A stretch of 64,000 nucleotides of DNA from Tricholoma matsutake (GCA_026075535.2 AP026538.1:10230001-10294000), one strand, 5' to 3'. Shown: positions 11,513-22,815, counted from the first letter of the stretch. Notes: generated from the sequence alone by a model not told the origin. Made by a program: numbers and translations.

Positions 11513-13396
11513 TCTACCCATGTTCTAATACCCACAGACAAAAACCCCAATGGTGGCCCTGCTATTACTAGAACAGCGGCTGCAGTGCAAGAATCCTTGG
11601 AGAGTGCTGCACATGTAAAGGAGGCGCGGCGGAAGCGTCAGGCTGCTATTGTGGCTGCACAATCGGATCACATTATGGATCAATCCTCTGATCATGATCG
11701 TGATGTCATGGAAGAACTCCAACAATCATTTCATAATCTTGATTTGGGCGATCAAGCGCATCAATTTCAGGCCCTGATCTTGGAAATGGGAGATTTTGAT
11801 CCGCAGTCACTTCAATTTGAGGATGAGCTGAAAACATGGGATGAAGCCAGAAGATCTGTTGATGCAACACGATGGGAGCGTGGATATCTGGAGGAATTGA
11901 ACTCATTGAAAGAAATGGGGGTATACAAACTACCTAGGTCAGAGGTTCCACTAGGGAAATGTATTAGGCATGGGAGACCAATTTTCCACATGAAGCACAA
12001 TGAGGCGGGTACCCCTATTAGATGGAAGGTATGCCTAGTCTTCAGAGGAAATGAACAAATTTATGGCAGGGACTACACCAAAACTACCTCACCGACTGTG
12101 CGCATGGAATCATGGCGGATTCTCTTACACATAGCCGCCTCACTTGGCTGGGATGCACAACAGGTCGACATAAAGACGGCCTTTCTTTACGGCTTACTTC
12201 CGGACGATGAAATTCAATATATGCAGCAGCCTGCTGGTTTCGAGGAGCAGGGCAAGGAGGACTGGGTTTGGCAACTACAGCATGGCTTATATGGTATGAA
12301 ACAGAGTGGGCACATTTGGAATCAGACCCTTAATGCGCAGATGCTAAATTGGGGATTCACCCGCCTCTCGTGCAAGTCCTGTATCTATTACTATAAAACT
12401 GACACTGGTACAATTATCGCTGCTGTCCATGTCAACAACTATTTAAACATCGCCGACTCCAAGGACAAAAACAAGCACTTCAAGAACCAGATGCACGAAG
12501 TATGGACTATCTCCAAATTGGGGATGGCACATTTTATTATGGGTATTGCTGTCTCATGGGACCAAGACATGTGTACTGTTGCACTTTCACAGACCGCTCT
12601 TATTGACAAAATAGTGGAACAGTTTGGTCAGAAAGAAGCACACCCTGTTTCTGCCCCATTGGACCCTGGTTCAAAACTACGGTGCTCCAATCTGCAATGT
12701 ATGTCCCAGGATGCCAGGAACACCCTGGCCAAGCTTCCCTACCGCTCTCTTGTCAGATGCTTATTGTACTTGGCAATATCTACACGTCCCGACATTCCTT
12801 ATGCAGTACAACAGCTCTCTCAATACCTTGATTCGTACTCCTCAGAACACTGGAGTGCTGCTATACGGCTAGTACGTTATCTAAAGGGAACTAGGGACTT
12901 GAAGCTTTATCTGGGCAGACAGAACCCCATTCTCCTGCACGCCTATAGTGACTCCAACTGGGCTAATTGCCATGATACTCATCGCAGCATTGGGGGATAC
13001 ATGTGCTCTCTTGGCTCAGGCACAGTGTGTAGGGCAGCACATAAACAGAAGGTAGTGGCAGCTTCCACCTGTGAAGCAGAATACATAGCAGTGTTTGAGA
13101 CCGCAAAGGAATGCATGTGGTTGCGTACACTACTACGCACTATTGATTTTCATCAAAACTTGCCTACTACCATCCTCTGCGACAACAATGCTATGAAGAA
13201 ATTATCCAAGGACCCATTACTTCATTCATGCATTAAGCACATCAACATCAAATATCATTTCCTATGCGAGTGTGTACAGTCAGGCAACCTAGCTATCACT
13301 TACATCCACACCTGTGACAATGTAGCTGACATGTTTACTAAAGCCCTGGAACCTAAACATTTTGCCGTCCTTCGTGCATCTCTTGGTCTTTGTTAG
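11513..13396 (+). pseudogene. pol: Copia-1 reverse transcriptase and RNase H
   Basis: In frame with the upstream parts. RT motifs include QQVDIKTAFLYG with the first catalytic Asp. The box normally reading YVDD is HVNN (12428-12439): both aspartate codons became AAC, which removes polymerase activity. Each change is G to A in a CpG context (GTC-GAC-GAC ancestor). RNase H follows with SDSNWA, STCEAEYIA, CDNN and DNVADMFTKAL, and the frame ends normally at 13394-13396. The product would copy element RNA into cDNA in the particle; this copy cannot. Confidence 0.93.
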
Positions 13397-13409
13397 TGGG
13401 ATTCCATGT

Positions 13410-13439
13410 GAGGAGGAGTGTATTCACAGTGAGGAGGAG
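13410..13439 (+). other. Copia-1 polypurine tract, duplicated
   Basis: GAGGAGGAG lies directly before the 3' LTR (13431-13439), as expected for the plus-strand primer. A second copy, GAGGAGGAGTG (13410-13420), lies 21 bp upstream, making a tandem duplication of the priming signal. Confidence 0.65.
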
Positions 13440-13784
13440 TGTTGGAATCACACTGTGAGTCCATAACACTTTTGATGTGTTTGATGCATGTGCTATTTTA
13501 GCATTCCCTTTGATCCGCATGGTCGGCTCATGTTTAAGTTTCCCCTTGTCTGTTTTCCTTTGACACACATCCTTTTGTTACACATTACACGTATATATAT
13601 CTTCAGTAGTTTACTTTATCACCTCAGTCACTTATCCAGAGACTGAGGTGAGCTATATTTACTATACATATTTATTGACACGTACTTACTCTACTACAAC
13701 AGTTGTTTATACTAGGTATAGTATGGATTAATAAAGTCACTTATCCAGAGACTGAGTTGTTTATACTAGGATTCACTTTCTACA
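13440..13784 (+). repeat. Copia-1 3' LTR
   Basis: About 97% identical to the 5' LTR and one base longer through a T insertion. Most differences are CG versus TG or CA. One TG/CA pair implies that each copy lost the same ancestral CpG on a different strand. Confidence 0.95.
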
Positions 13785-13789
13785 TACCT

Positions 13790-14100
13790 GACATTCACTG
13801 AGTCTGCACAGGTCACTAAACTAGAAATTCCTAAAGATAAACCCTTTGAAGCACTGACATTGAAGCATAAGATCAGTTGTAATGAGACAGCAGACTGTAT
13901 CAAAATGAGGGTCAACAAATGCAACAAGATGATAGTAGACCATGATACTGATTCAGAGCAGGCTAGAATGTAGACATAGGCACACTCACTTTGAATTGAC
14001 TCTTGAAATGTACTACTAGTAAGTAGTAGGCGCTGTGCCAAAATCATGGCAGATGCCAGCAAATAAAACTCGACCGCCTGACCAACGAGTCATTCACCAG
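13790..14100. other. Copia-1 flank, possible relic exon
   Basis: On the minus strand the flank reads CAG/GTAAGC across the insertion point, a splice-donor consensus, with open sequence upstream. No family was recognised, so a gene is not claimed. Confidence 0.25.
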
Positions 14101-14315
14101 TAATAACTGCAATGTAACAGAGGTTTTCCCACAACAGCTCATGAGAACATGAAGAAGTGACAAAGTGACATCAACAACCATTCACCAGCAATTACCGCAA
14201 TGTAAGAAAGGCCTTTCCCATGATAGCTCAAGTTGAGAAATTGACATCAATCGCCGGCAATTACCGCAACGTAAGATGACGCATTTCCCATGCTAGCTCA
14301 AATCGGCAGTAAACC
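14100..14315. repeat. Three ~70-bp direct repeats
   Basis: Three successive copies share ATTCACCAG (or a variant), a TACCGCAATGTAA-like core, then TTTCCCA and AGCTCA. They start near 14092, 14178 and 14251. This resembles a promoter-type or subterminal array. No gene overlaps it. Confidence 0.55.
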
Positions 14316-14544
14316 TCCATCTGGGTTTTGGGCCAAAAAGGTTAAGGCTTGATAAGGCCTTAAAATATCCAAATTAATAATAATATTTGCAATTCTTATA
14401 TACAGTCTGAAAAGGGTATTTAAAGGACAGTAGTGTTGACAAATTTCAACAGCGCACTCAGAATTGAGCTTTCGAAATGTATGGTAGTAGCTGAACAAAT
14501 AATATACATATGTGAAATTTAATGAACAGAGATATCAAGTGTGA

Positions 14545-15245
14545 TTGATCAGTGAAATTTAGAAAAGAGTGATGAAAATGTCCCAATGCTTATAAAGGAC
14601 GGTAGCGATGGCAGATTCTGCCAGCTATATCAGGATGGCCTCACTGATCAGCTGTTGCCTGGAAGTGATTACTTGAGAATATTTGTAAGAATTGTGAGTA
14701 TAGACCATGAAGTATCAGACTGGCAAACCTCTCAAATTGGTAAAAGCATGGTGCATCAGAAAAAATTGCAAAAGATGGACAGAAAGCCACCTGTGGTCCC
14801 AACCTTTATAAAGGACGGCAGCGGTGGTGGATTCAGCCAGCTATATCAGGTGGGTTCTGCTGATCAGCAGCTGCCAGGAAGCAGTTGCTTCAGAAGTTCT
14901 GTAAGACATGCAGGAAAAGGCCTTGAAGCATCAGACTGACAATTCTGTGAAATTTAAAAAAGAGCGATGAAATTCCACCTGTTGTCCCAATGCTTATAAA
15001 GGATGGCAGCAATGGCAGATTCTGCCAGCAATCGCAGGAGGGTTCCACTGATCAGCAGCTGCCTAAGAGCAGTTACTTGAGAAGATTTATATGAAGTATG
15101 TGAAAACATCAGATGGACAAACCCACGGAATGGGTAAAAAGTCTGTAAGAAATGCTTGCATGGATCATATGCATCGGAAAGTCAGGTCTGCAAATTTAAT
15201 GACAGAATGAGCAAAAATTACCCATAGTCCCAACACTTGTAAGAA
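14545..15245 (+). repeat. Tandem ~190-240-bp repeats with TATA-like box
   Basis: Four units begin with a CCCAA(T/C)-CTTATAAAGGA-like anchor at 14582, 14798, 14986 and 15229. The first three continue with GGCAGATTCTGCCAGC and CTGATCAGCAGCTGCC-like sequence. Unit spacing is 216, 188 and 243 bp. The TATAAA within the first three units is suggestive of promoter duplication, but no gene start follows directly. The short ORF at 14586-14939 is a by-product of the repeats. Confidence 0.6.
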
Positions 15246-15588
15246 GGGGAAGTCTGGGTGACTTGCACCATAAGCACCAACATCGATATCTCTCAGACAC
15301 TGTTCTCCAAATTCCATACATTACAAGGTATGCAGGAGAGGTAAATCTGTGGCTTTAGAAAAAGACCGCATATATATCATCTGGAGCACCAATTCTGTCA
15401 TCCATCAGTCATCAGTTGTCTGGACTCCATATCCTGTAAGATGGGTAAGTATTATGAGCCCACTTCATCCTTGTGAGAGCTGACCTGTGCAGGCATCAAT
15501 CTGCTCTCTGATCAGTCACTCTAATTTTGCTCGGTGGTTGCAAGAAAGCCAATTGAATTGCATTGCTAATCTGCAGCTAGCTGGTATT

Positions 15589-16900
15589 TTACAATCCCCC
15601 CCTATTCAACGGTGCCTGCTTCAGGGCCCTTTGCTCCTTCAGTCTGGCTAGCGCGCTCTGTTTTGTTACCGCATGATCACATACAATGTAGCTTGGAAAC
15701 ACCTGGCTAACAGGGGAATCAGCTGCTGCCAATGGCTGGTACAGTGAAATCAATTCGTCGACACCTACCAGTTCCACCAGTTCAACAGATCATCCACCTC
15801 GTCCTTCTCCTCTGGATCATCTAAGAAGCCCAGGACACTTTCGTAAAATTGTTTGGAATCAGTCACGGTGTCCGACCAACAGAACACCAAAGAGGATGAT
15901 AATGCAAAGCGAAGCTGGTTAGATCATCAGTGACGGGTTACTAGTGTGCTAACTCCCCACAGACCTGCATGGCTACATAGGCCAGGGAGGCGGTAGTGAC
16001 CCAGGTCATGCCATGAATACGAGCATTACCTGATCTTGTCGCCTTCACCTCTTTCTCTACCAAACTGGGTGAGGTAAAGATGTGCTTGAATGCCTGAACA
16101 AGACGGAGTCAGCAGCAGATGAGGAGGAAAAATGCATGCAAACCCAAACAAGAATCCGGCTTCTGAACAGCCCCTCCCAAGGGTTTTTGGGATCATACTC
16201 CTGGTCTGCATACACCTGCATTGGCCACTGATCACCATGGACAGGCATTTCACCACTAGAAAGTTTTTCACGCACACTAAAAAAGGATCAGTGGTGTAAA
16301 CTGCATATGCAAAGGAAGGAACACTGACTCCGCATTGTTCCAGTCTAGACCAGCAGGACAGAGGAGGGCACCGGTGGTGGGATGGTGATAGCCCCTGTTT
16401 GTCTTGACATTCCGGGAGAGGGGTGGGTGGACAGGTATGCTGGGAGGGCTTATCCACTCCAGAACAACACCTTTCAAGCTCTTAGTATCGTCCGATCTTG
16501 CGCTGGATATGCCCTTTTGAATCTTTAATGGATGAGAAAAGGTATGTAGATTCATGGAGCAATCAACGTACTAATTCTGCGACCACCATGCACTCTTCAT
16601 TAGAAGCTTCCATAAGGCACTCCAGAAGATGGGGCACCATGCGCAAGAGTTGTTGGAATGCTCTATGCTCTTTTCTGGCCCTGCAACATGGAAGAGTATT
16701 AGTTGAGAAGTGGATTAATCAAGTATGATACTTGCTTGGGAGTGAGCGACTCTTCTACGACTTCCCCCTCCTCACCCATGCGAAGTATGCTGTTGGTCAG
16801 CAATGCTTGGATGCTGCACATTGCATGCACTGCTCAGCCAAAATGTTGCCCGTAATGAACTAAGGGATCACTGGCACGGCTGAGCGGTAGCATTAGAGCA
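15589..16900 (-). pseudogene. Agaricomycete conserved gene, unknown function
   Basis: A multi-exon minus-strand gene of a family that is abundant in Agaricomycete genomes. From memory it may be the one catalogued as DUF6698. Conserved blocks in order are ILRMGEEGEVVEES, SARSDDTKSLKG, TGALLCPAGLDW, YADQEYDPKNPWEGLF, AFKHIFTSPS and SALARLKEQRA, ending at TAA 15589. Readable introns include GTACGT...TAAAG before 16522 and GTGTTC...TTTTAG near 16260-16310. An in-frame TGA at 16834-16836 (again a possible CGA) breaks the N-terminal exon, so this copy is probably dead or near-dead. The first exon was not found. The cellular role is unknown. Such genes occur near TET/JBP and KDZ-type elements, which fits the neighbour at 20-21.6 kb. 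Confidence 0.62.
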
Positions 16901-17248
16901 AGGCATGGTGGAAATACAATGGACACATGGCTTTTTCCTGTTCCCAAGCTTGAGGGCATTGACACTTGTAGCATTGTCTGGAGGAGAGTTCTCATCTGGT
17001 ATTGGGGATACAACGGGGGCCAAGGAGGATGGGGCCCATTGCTTGCTGCGCCAACTTTTAATGACCTCACTGACTCAGAGTCCATCAATCTGAGTCACAG
17101 TGTGCCCCTCGCTGACTCAGAGTCAGTCAATCTGAGTCACGGCGGGGTGACTCATTCAAAGCCTAGCGGCCCATAAATGCCTGGCCAATTCAACCAACAA
17201 AGCCCAACTCAACACTTAGCGTTGAATTGAGCCCCTCACCTTCGTCAA

Positions 17249-18196
17249 GTGGTTCCTTTCTCCATGCCCGGGCATCTACAGCCGCTGACAGTGACCACTG
17301 CCCCAACGTACCGGCAGATATTGCTCAACAAGGTATACAACTCGACAAATGTCGTCTGGTCCCTCGAGCCAGCTACACTGAAACTGACCAAATGGCACTG
17401 GTGCATAGCTTGGAACCTTGCCGCTGCATCTCTGATGGTCATATAAAGGCCCATCTATGCAAGGAAGCACGTAGCACTGGGCGCACTGCGTGAACATTGT
17501 GAGCATTACCAATTCCTTGGGCCCAGCTGCTTGTGTCCATTGCTTCAACAGGTTAGCGAAGACCCAGTCTTCACTGAAGCGGCCATATACATACCAGTCT
17601 TTGGACACTACACCAGGGAGTACATTGCCGAATGTGCAAATGGCCGATGTGGATACATTGGTCAGTCTCCATCTATACTGAAGAATGCAGTAAGCATTTA
17701 CAGTGGCCCAGTGCCATTACAGAGGCTATATCAGGTGGTTGGCATTCCAGTGTGGACGTTTCCACCTCGAGGTAAGTTGGGAGGTTTCACCAGAGCTTCA
17801 AGTACTTACCACATATTATGAAGAAAGGGACACATTGCGCCCTCCTCCCGCTCTACATCGCTGGGAATTAGAGTGCATCCAAAGGCCATTGAAGTGGACC
17901 TATGTGGAAGCAGGTAAGTGAAGAGCAATCCCCAAACATTCAAGCTAACCCTGGCCATAGATTTAACCGCTGAAGTGCCCCATTCCATTGCGTACGTGGA
18001 TCTTGGTTATGAAACCGACTGGCACAAATTCTTGAAGCTTGATTCCATGGACAGGCCTGGGCTAACGGAGGTGGAATTCTTTGGCCTGTTTGCCAAGTGC
18101 GAGGTGTGCTTGCTCATCATGATGCGCCAAGCATTCCGTAGCCACTACTGCAGCCTGCAAAGGGAGGATGATTCAGAGCTAACTGACCACGAGTAA
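17249..18196 (+). pseudogene. Unknown gene with C-terminal CxxC...HxxC motif
   Basis: The plus-strand frame from 17249 continues in phase to about 17772 across one TAA (17444-17446). It includes YIPVFGHYTREYIAECANG and an RCGYIG motif. A clear 47-nt intron (17915-17961; GTAAGT, CTAAC branch, CATAG) joins ...RPLKWTYVEA to DLTAEVPHSIAYVDLGYE. The C-terminus has CEVCLLIM followed by SHYC, a plausible zinc ligand set, and an acidic tail. Joining 17772 to the next exon in phase would need an improbably short 22-nt intron, or else a frameshift. I recognise the style as an Agaricomycete hypothetical family but no function. Divergent from the gene at 15.6-16.9 kb. Confidence 0.5.
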
Positions 18197-18199
18197 GGA

Positions 18200-18850
18200 A
18201 GGCGGCATTGATAAACCAACCATCATTTAGACTTTTCATTTCAATCATTTTGTATATACCCTTCTAGATTTCAAATCAACCGTGTTGCATAGCCATACCC
18301 TCATAAAACACTTACCCCATCAGTTACATGGGGATGATCCTGAAAATAGGCAGCTCAGGAGCCTGTCTATGCAGGGAAGCAGAAAATTATGAACACACAC
18401 CCCACAAAGTCTTAGGACTTTATTCCTCGAGGCATACAAGTAGAATAAGGGTAAAATAATGGTTAAGAGAACAAGAAGCGCACCTTACTTCCTAGCATAC
18501 ATCACAATGACCATGCTTCAAAGGCTAGATGTAATTAATTTATCAATACTCATTTTCAATGATCATTAATGCCATATCTGGACTTTGACCGCTATGTATA
18601 TGAGATGGAGAAAGTGACTGATGAAATATGTGGAATCAGTGGGGACCAACTTGAAGTTGGGAACTTGGGGACGAGCAGGCGTGATGCATTTGAATGGCAT
18701 ATAAATTAAGGGTAGCTGCATAGGCACTGTTGCATCACGGTCAAAGCAAAAAAAGACAGCATGCAAATGGAGGTGCGAATGGGCTGCCAAGTAGAGGAAC
18801 GGCTGCCCAGCCATTTGCTTGAGCATGCCTGGGCCGGGACATTTTAGCTG
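18200..18850. other. No gene seen
   Basis: Intergenic sequence between the 17.2-18.2 kb gene and the tandem repeats. Short frames only. Confidence 0.4.
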
Positions 18851-18854
18851 CCCA

Positions 18855-19730
18855 CATCAGATATAAGAAATATGGATGCCTTTCGGATGGCTGAGGGATT
18901 AACTAAGCTAGAAAGTGCGTCAGCTTTCGATCTTTGATTACCTGCCACCATACAGCTACACGTCACATACGCCAATTTCCTGGGCTCAAGTAAAGGGTGG
19001 GTGTTGCATACCTGACAGGGCAGAGTAAGAAGGGAGGCTCTCACCTTGGGAAGCCCATCCGAGTCATCACCACTACCCATGCCAACACTGACACATACCC
19101 TGAACGCCGAACACCGCATCAGATATGGGAAGCATTAACAGCTTTGTCAAGGTGAATGGGCTTTGGGATGAACCAAAGTAAAGAAAAAACACGTCAGTTC
19201 TCGATCATTGATTGCCTGCCGCCGTACAGCTACACGTTGCTTGCGCCAATTTCCCAGGCTCGAGTAAAGGGCGGGCGTTGCATATTTGACAGGGCAGGGT
19301 AAGAAAGGGGGCTCTCACCTTGAGGTGCCATCGGACGCATTGAGAAGTTTATCGTCACTGCTACATCAAGCCAACACCGGCGCATATGTGGAGGCGCGTC
19401 CACCAAGCAGCTTGACTGGGCACCCCTGGAACAAAGTACCTCAGCCAACCACGTCGGATATAGGAAACATTAACACCTTTGTGGAGGTGAATGGGCTTCA
19501 GGATTAACTAAAGTAGAAAACACGTCAGCTCTCGATCTTTTATCAGCTGCCACCCTGTTGCTATGTGCTGCTTGCGCCGATTTCCTGGGCACGAACAATG
19601 GACAGGCATTGTGTAACTGATATAATGGGTAAAGGGGATCTCACCTCAAGGGGACATCTGACACTTGGATGTACTGAAATTCCTGTCAAGGACTCTAGGG
19701 CGAGCTGCTGACAGGTTCAAGGGGCCAGAG
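18855..19730. repeat. Three tandem ~260-335-bp repeats
   Basis: Units start at a CATCAGATAT-like anchor at 18855, 19117 and 19452. Each contains CACGTCAG, TCGATC, CCTGCC and GCGCCAATTTCC-like cores, then AAAGGG-TGGGCGTTGCAT and CTCTCACCTT. The last part read on the minus strand resembles exon plus GTGAG donor, so the unit may be a duplicated 5' gene end. A related segment, GGGGATCTCACCTCAAGG, occurs at 19638 and again at 21753 on the other side of the TET/JBP pseudogene. Confidence 0.6.
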
Positions 19731-20109
19731 GTAACCCAAATGTAGGGTTGCGTGACAAAAAGTCAGACACAACTGGGCAGGTGACAAAAAGTCAGACCTG
19801 CAGGGCCAGGAAGTAAGAGCAACACATGCAGAAGTGAGGAAGGACAAGAGGGAGTTGAACTTGAACAAGAAGTCGAGCACTGCCACTTCAACTTGAACTT
19901 CCTGTGACTTGTTTATAATTATGTAAGGGTGTACACATGTCCTAAGATCGGACAAGCCTTCAAAGCTTCAAGTTCAGGCTCAGAGGTTCTATCAGGCCAC
20001 TGGGGTCTCCACGTTCACATTGTACTAGGAGCTAGGAAGCTAAAGACAATATGTTACTGAGCAGATGAATGGGTCCAATTGTAATTTTACATACAATGCA
20101 GCTACTAAG

Positions 20110-21643
20110 TTAGCTCTGTTGCGCCATTGCATGCAGCTCATCCATCATAGAAAACAAAGAAAGACCAAAATCCTTACATGCTGCCCTATGAACCTCTTCT
20201 GCTGCACGCTCAGCTGCCAAAGATCCATTAGCATAGCTCTCCTCCTTCTGAAACCCATGCTCAACCCAGAGGAATAGACCACCGGCCGTGTACTGCGTGA
20301 AGGAGTACCGAATCTCGTGGGGTTGGATGGGGAGGTTCGAGTGGCTGATGACAGCTGAGGGAATGATGATGGATGTGCCTGGAGGAAACTTGATAACAAT
20401 GCCACACTCCCATAGGATGAGGTGGCCACTGCGCATTGAATCAAACTTTCCAACATTGGTTATAACACAGACTCCAAAGGCGAGGTTCCCCCAATCTGTA
20501 TGCCAATAGCACCAAGTTGCTGGGCCAAAGTTGAAAGAAATTGCTGCCCAGATGCTATCCAGAAATAGGCGCTCGAGGCCTTCATCCTGCTTGTACAGGG
20601 CCCCAAGAGTTTCATGGTAATATTTATAAAGCTTGGGGAACCAAGTTGCAAATCTACCATTCGCAAATTTGGAGATGCGGACAAAGGACAGGTAGCTGAG
20701 GAGTTTTCATAAAACTCTGTGATTCGCTCAGTTGGGGTGCAAGGTTGCCCGGGATCACTTGTCCACCACCAAATGATACACCCACTGCCAGGGCTGGGAA
20801 AGGCCCACGGCGATGATTCAAGTCCTTAGAATCAAAGGAGCATTGCTTGCTGGCCTCCTCCATCTCCCTCTCCACATCCGCCATTCCCTTCGACCATTTT
20901 TGCTCCTCCGGCTGGTTACTGTCATCTGGCTGCCCAATGCCTACACAGAAAATCCAGCCAGCATGATCCTCGATGGGGATTGATTTTCTGTCAAATTCAA
21001 GTTCCAGCTATAGGAATTGACACAAAATTAACTTAGCTTACCTGCCATCCCACTTTGGCAGCTTAAATTTGAAGCACGAGTTCTCTCCAACCAGATTGTC
21101 CAACTCATATGCAGTCTTATCCTTCAACTCCTCAGTGTCGCGTAGACCTACGTACCCAGGGGCCGAGATCGAAATATCTGTGAGATCGAGCTTGGCATCA
21201 ATGGCCTTTGAGTTCAGGTTATGCAATTTCTGGCAGGTGGCAGGCCAAACTTTGTAAGCATGCACTCCAGCCTCACGCTCCTTCCGCTGCTCAGCTCTGT
21301 CGTGCTTCCACTTTGCATGGCTCTGTTGCTTGTTGCTGCCATACTTCTTACCTGCATTTTCCAGCCGACCAGCCAAGGTTGAAGCAGTTTCCCCTGGCAC
21401 TGACTGGGGATCCGGGGGAAGATTGTGGTCATCCAAAGAAGTCAGTTTTTGAGTAGGTGAGGGAGGCGGAGTAGGCTCCGGCATGGTGAGGGGAGAATCG
21501 CTAAAAAGGCCGTGTCCTATTTCCCCGCTGTCTAAATAGCCAAACCCCTCCTCCCTTTCGATACTCAATGCTATTGCTGACTCGAAATCAAATGATGGGT
21601 CATGGGCACTGATGGGGGTGGGCCAAGGTTTGTCCTGTGCCAA
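20110..21643 (-). pseudogene. TET/JBP-family dioxygenase, degenerate
   Basis: TET/JBP enzymes are Fe(II)/2-oxoglutarate dioxygenases that oxidise methyl groups on DNA py­rimidines. The fungal branch is strongly expanded in Agaricomycetes. Here a basic, proline-rich N-terminal exon (21042-21643) ends in LPKWDG, and a 54-nt intron (20988-21041) joins it to KSIPIEDHAGWIF. The core keeps the iron-binding HxD as WHTDWGN (20494-20502), the distal His in SHSNLPI and the downstream Arg in RYSFTQYTAGG. Between GGGQVIPGNL and the FATWFPKLYKYYHE stretch there is a one-base frameshift (about 20745) and two in-frame TGA codons (20728-20730, 20707-20709), both explicable as CGA. The 5' exon is missing or unrecognised. 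The fold is intact enough to identify but the gene is not functional. Confidence 0.8.
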
Positions 21644-21754
21644 AGTATTTCAGCCAACTTTCTCTGATGTAATAAATATTCATTCATACTTTTTTTTTCA
21701 TATGAATGGATTTCGGGGTCAACTGCCAGTGAAGTAGAAACATCAGAAAGGGGA

Positions 21755-21870
21755 TCTCACCTCAAGGGGCCATCTGACACTTGGATGGGCTGAGATAGGT
21801 TTAACTTGTTGTGTCGGCGAGGTGATCCGTTGAATGAGTGATGAAAAGTCAGACCTGCAGGCAACCAGAA
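21755..21870. repeat. Direct repeat flanking TET/JBP pseudogene
   Basis: GGGATCTCACCTCAAGGGG, CCATCTGACACTTGGATG and AAAAGTCAGACCTGCAGG also occur, in the same order and orientation, at 19640-19800. The pseudogene lies between the two copies, which suggests a segmental duplication or recombination product. Confidence 0.55.
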
Positions 21871-22370
21871 ACGTAGGAGAGAACAGATGAGTTGTACAGA
21901 TGATGTAAATATAGCATTGAGGCTTCAAGTCGCCAAAGGCAACCCAAACAGCAAGTGGGAGGACTCAGAAGAAATCCACAGGCAACGTAAAGCTGAGGTT
22001 CTTGGAATCCAAGTTCACATGTTCCAAAATCTGACTTCAGTCATCATTTTGAGGGCCATGCCTGCACATCTTGCAATCTCTACTTGAGCATTTTCTCTGT
22101 TATTGATTCAAAAGCTACCAGGCAGCAAAAATACGAAGGCAAGCAGTGTGACAGTGTCAAGGTTAATCTCAATAACTCCCCAGATGAATTTATAGAACCT
22201 AGTATGCAGGACATGAAGCAAGGCAATAACTTTGGTCATACAGAAAATTCTGAAGAAAAGTTGCCTTTTGTTAAGTTCTGAGTTGGGAAATGGAGATGTC
22301 AGATTTCTGGTCAGACCTGGATGGTTGAATTTGACAGAGCAGGATCCCAAAGGAATTCCGAGGCAAGAGT

Positions 22371-22815
22371 TGTTGGGACAGGAAGGACTTGGCTTCAGCT
22401 TATAAGAAGCTGCACCCTTCTCCTTGTCAAGTGTCCTAATTTCAGATAAGGTCAGAGGAGAGGATCGGAGGTCCAGAGGTTTTCTGGAGAGGACAAGTAA
22501 GGGTTTGAGGAAGACTTAAGAGAGATGAAAAGGGAGCAAAGATAGAGTTGGATTAATTGATTGACTTTGTTGATTTACAAACTGGCAATACAGAATGAAA
22601 GTAGCTAGCTTAAATACTAAGGTCAGAGTTTCCAAGGCTGTGGTAATATGAAAACCAGCTTCTGAGGCAAATCCTGAAACCATTTCACCTAATTGGAAAT
22701 GAGGAAATTTTGCCTCTAGGCAGTACTGCTGATAGGAGGTAGGCTGTGATGCAAGGCAGCTGGGAAGGGGGGCAGAAAATGATTGGAAATCCGGTTGAGA
22801 GAATTGGTCTTGACA
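22371..22815 (-). repeat. Gypsy-A 3' LTR
   Basis: Read on the minus strand it runs TGTCAAGACC ... CCCAACA, 445 bp, with TG/CA ends. The polypurine tract abuts it at 22816-22828. Shared features with the Gypsy-B LTR include the GCAGCTTCTTATAA block (CTTATAAGAAGCTGC here). Confidence 0.8.

Larger units (their letters stand above)
8327..13784 (+). mobile_element. Copia-1, full-length Ty1/copia LTR retrotransposon
   Basis: 5458 bp bounded by TG...CA LTRs (8327-8670 and 13440-13784) and a perfect 5-bp duplication TACCT (8322-8326, 13785-13789). The domain order gag, protease, integrase, reverse transcriptase, RNase H defines Ty1/copia. One reading frame spans 8882-13396 but has two in-frame TGA codons, and the RT catalytic pair is lost, so the copy is dead. 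The LTRs differ at about 9 substitutions and one indel (about 97% identity). Seven of the substitutions are transitions at CpG sites. Confidence 0.96.

Noticed and set aside
8882..13396. TGA stops as programmed readthrough sites
   Set aside because: There are two in Copia-1, four in Copia-2 and at least seven in Gypsy-B, at different domain boundaries and inside conserved motifs, and they co-occur with lost catalytic residues; decay is the simpler explanation.
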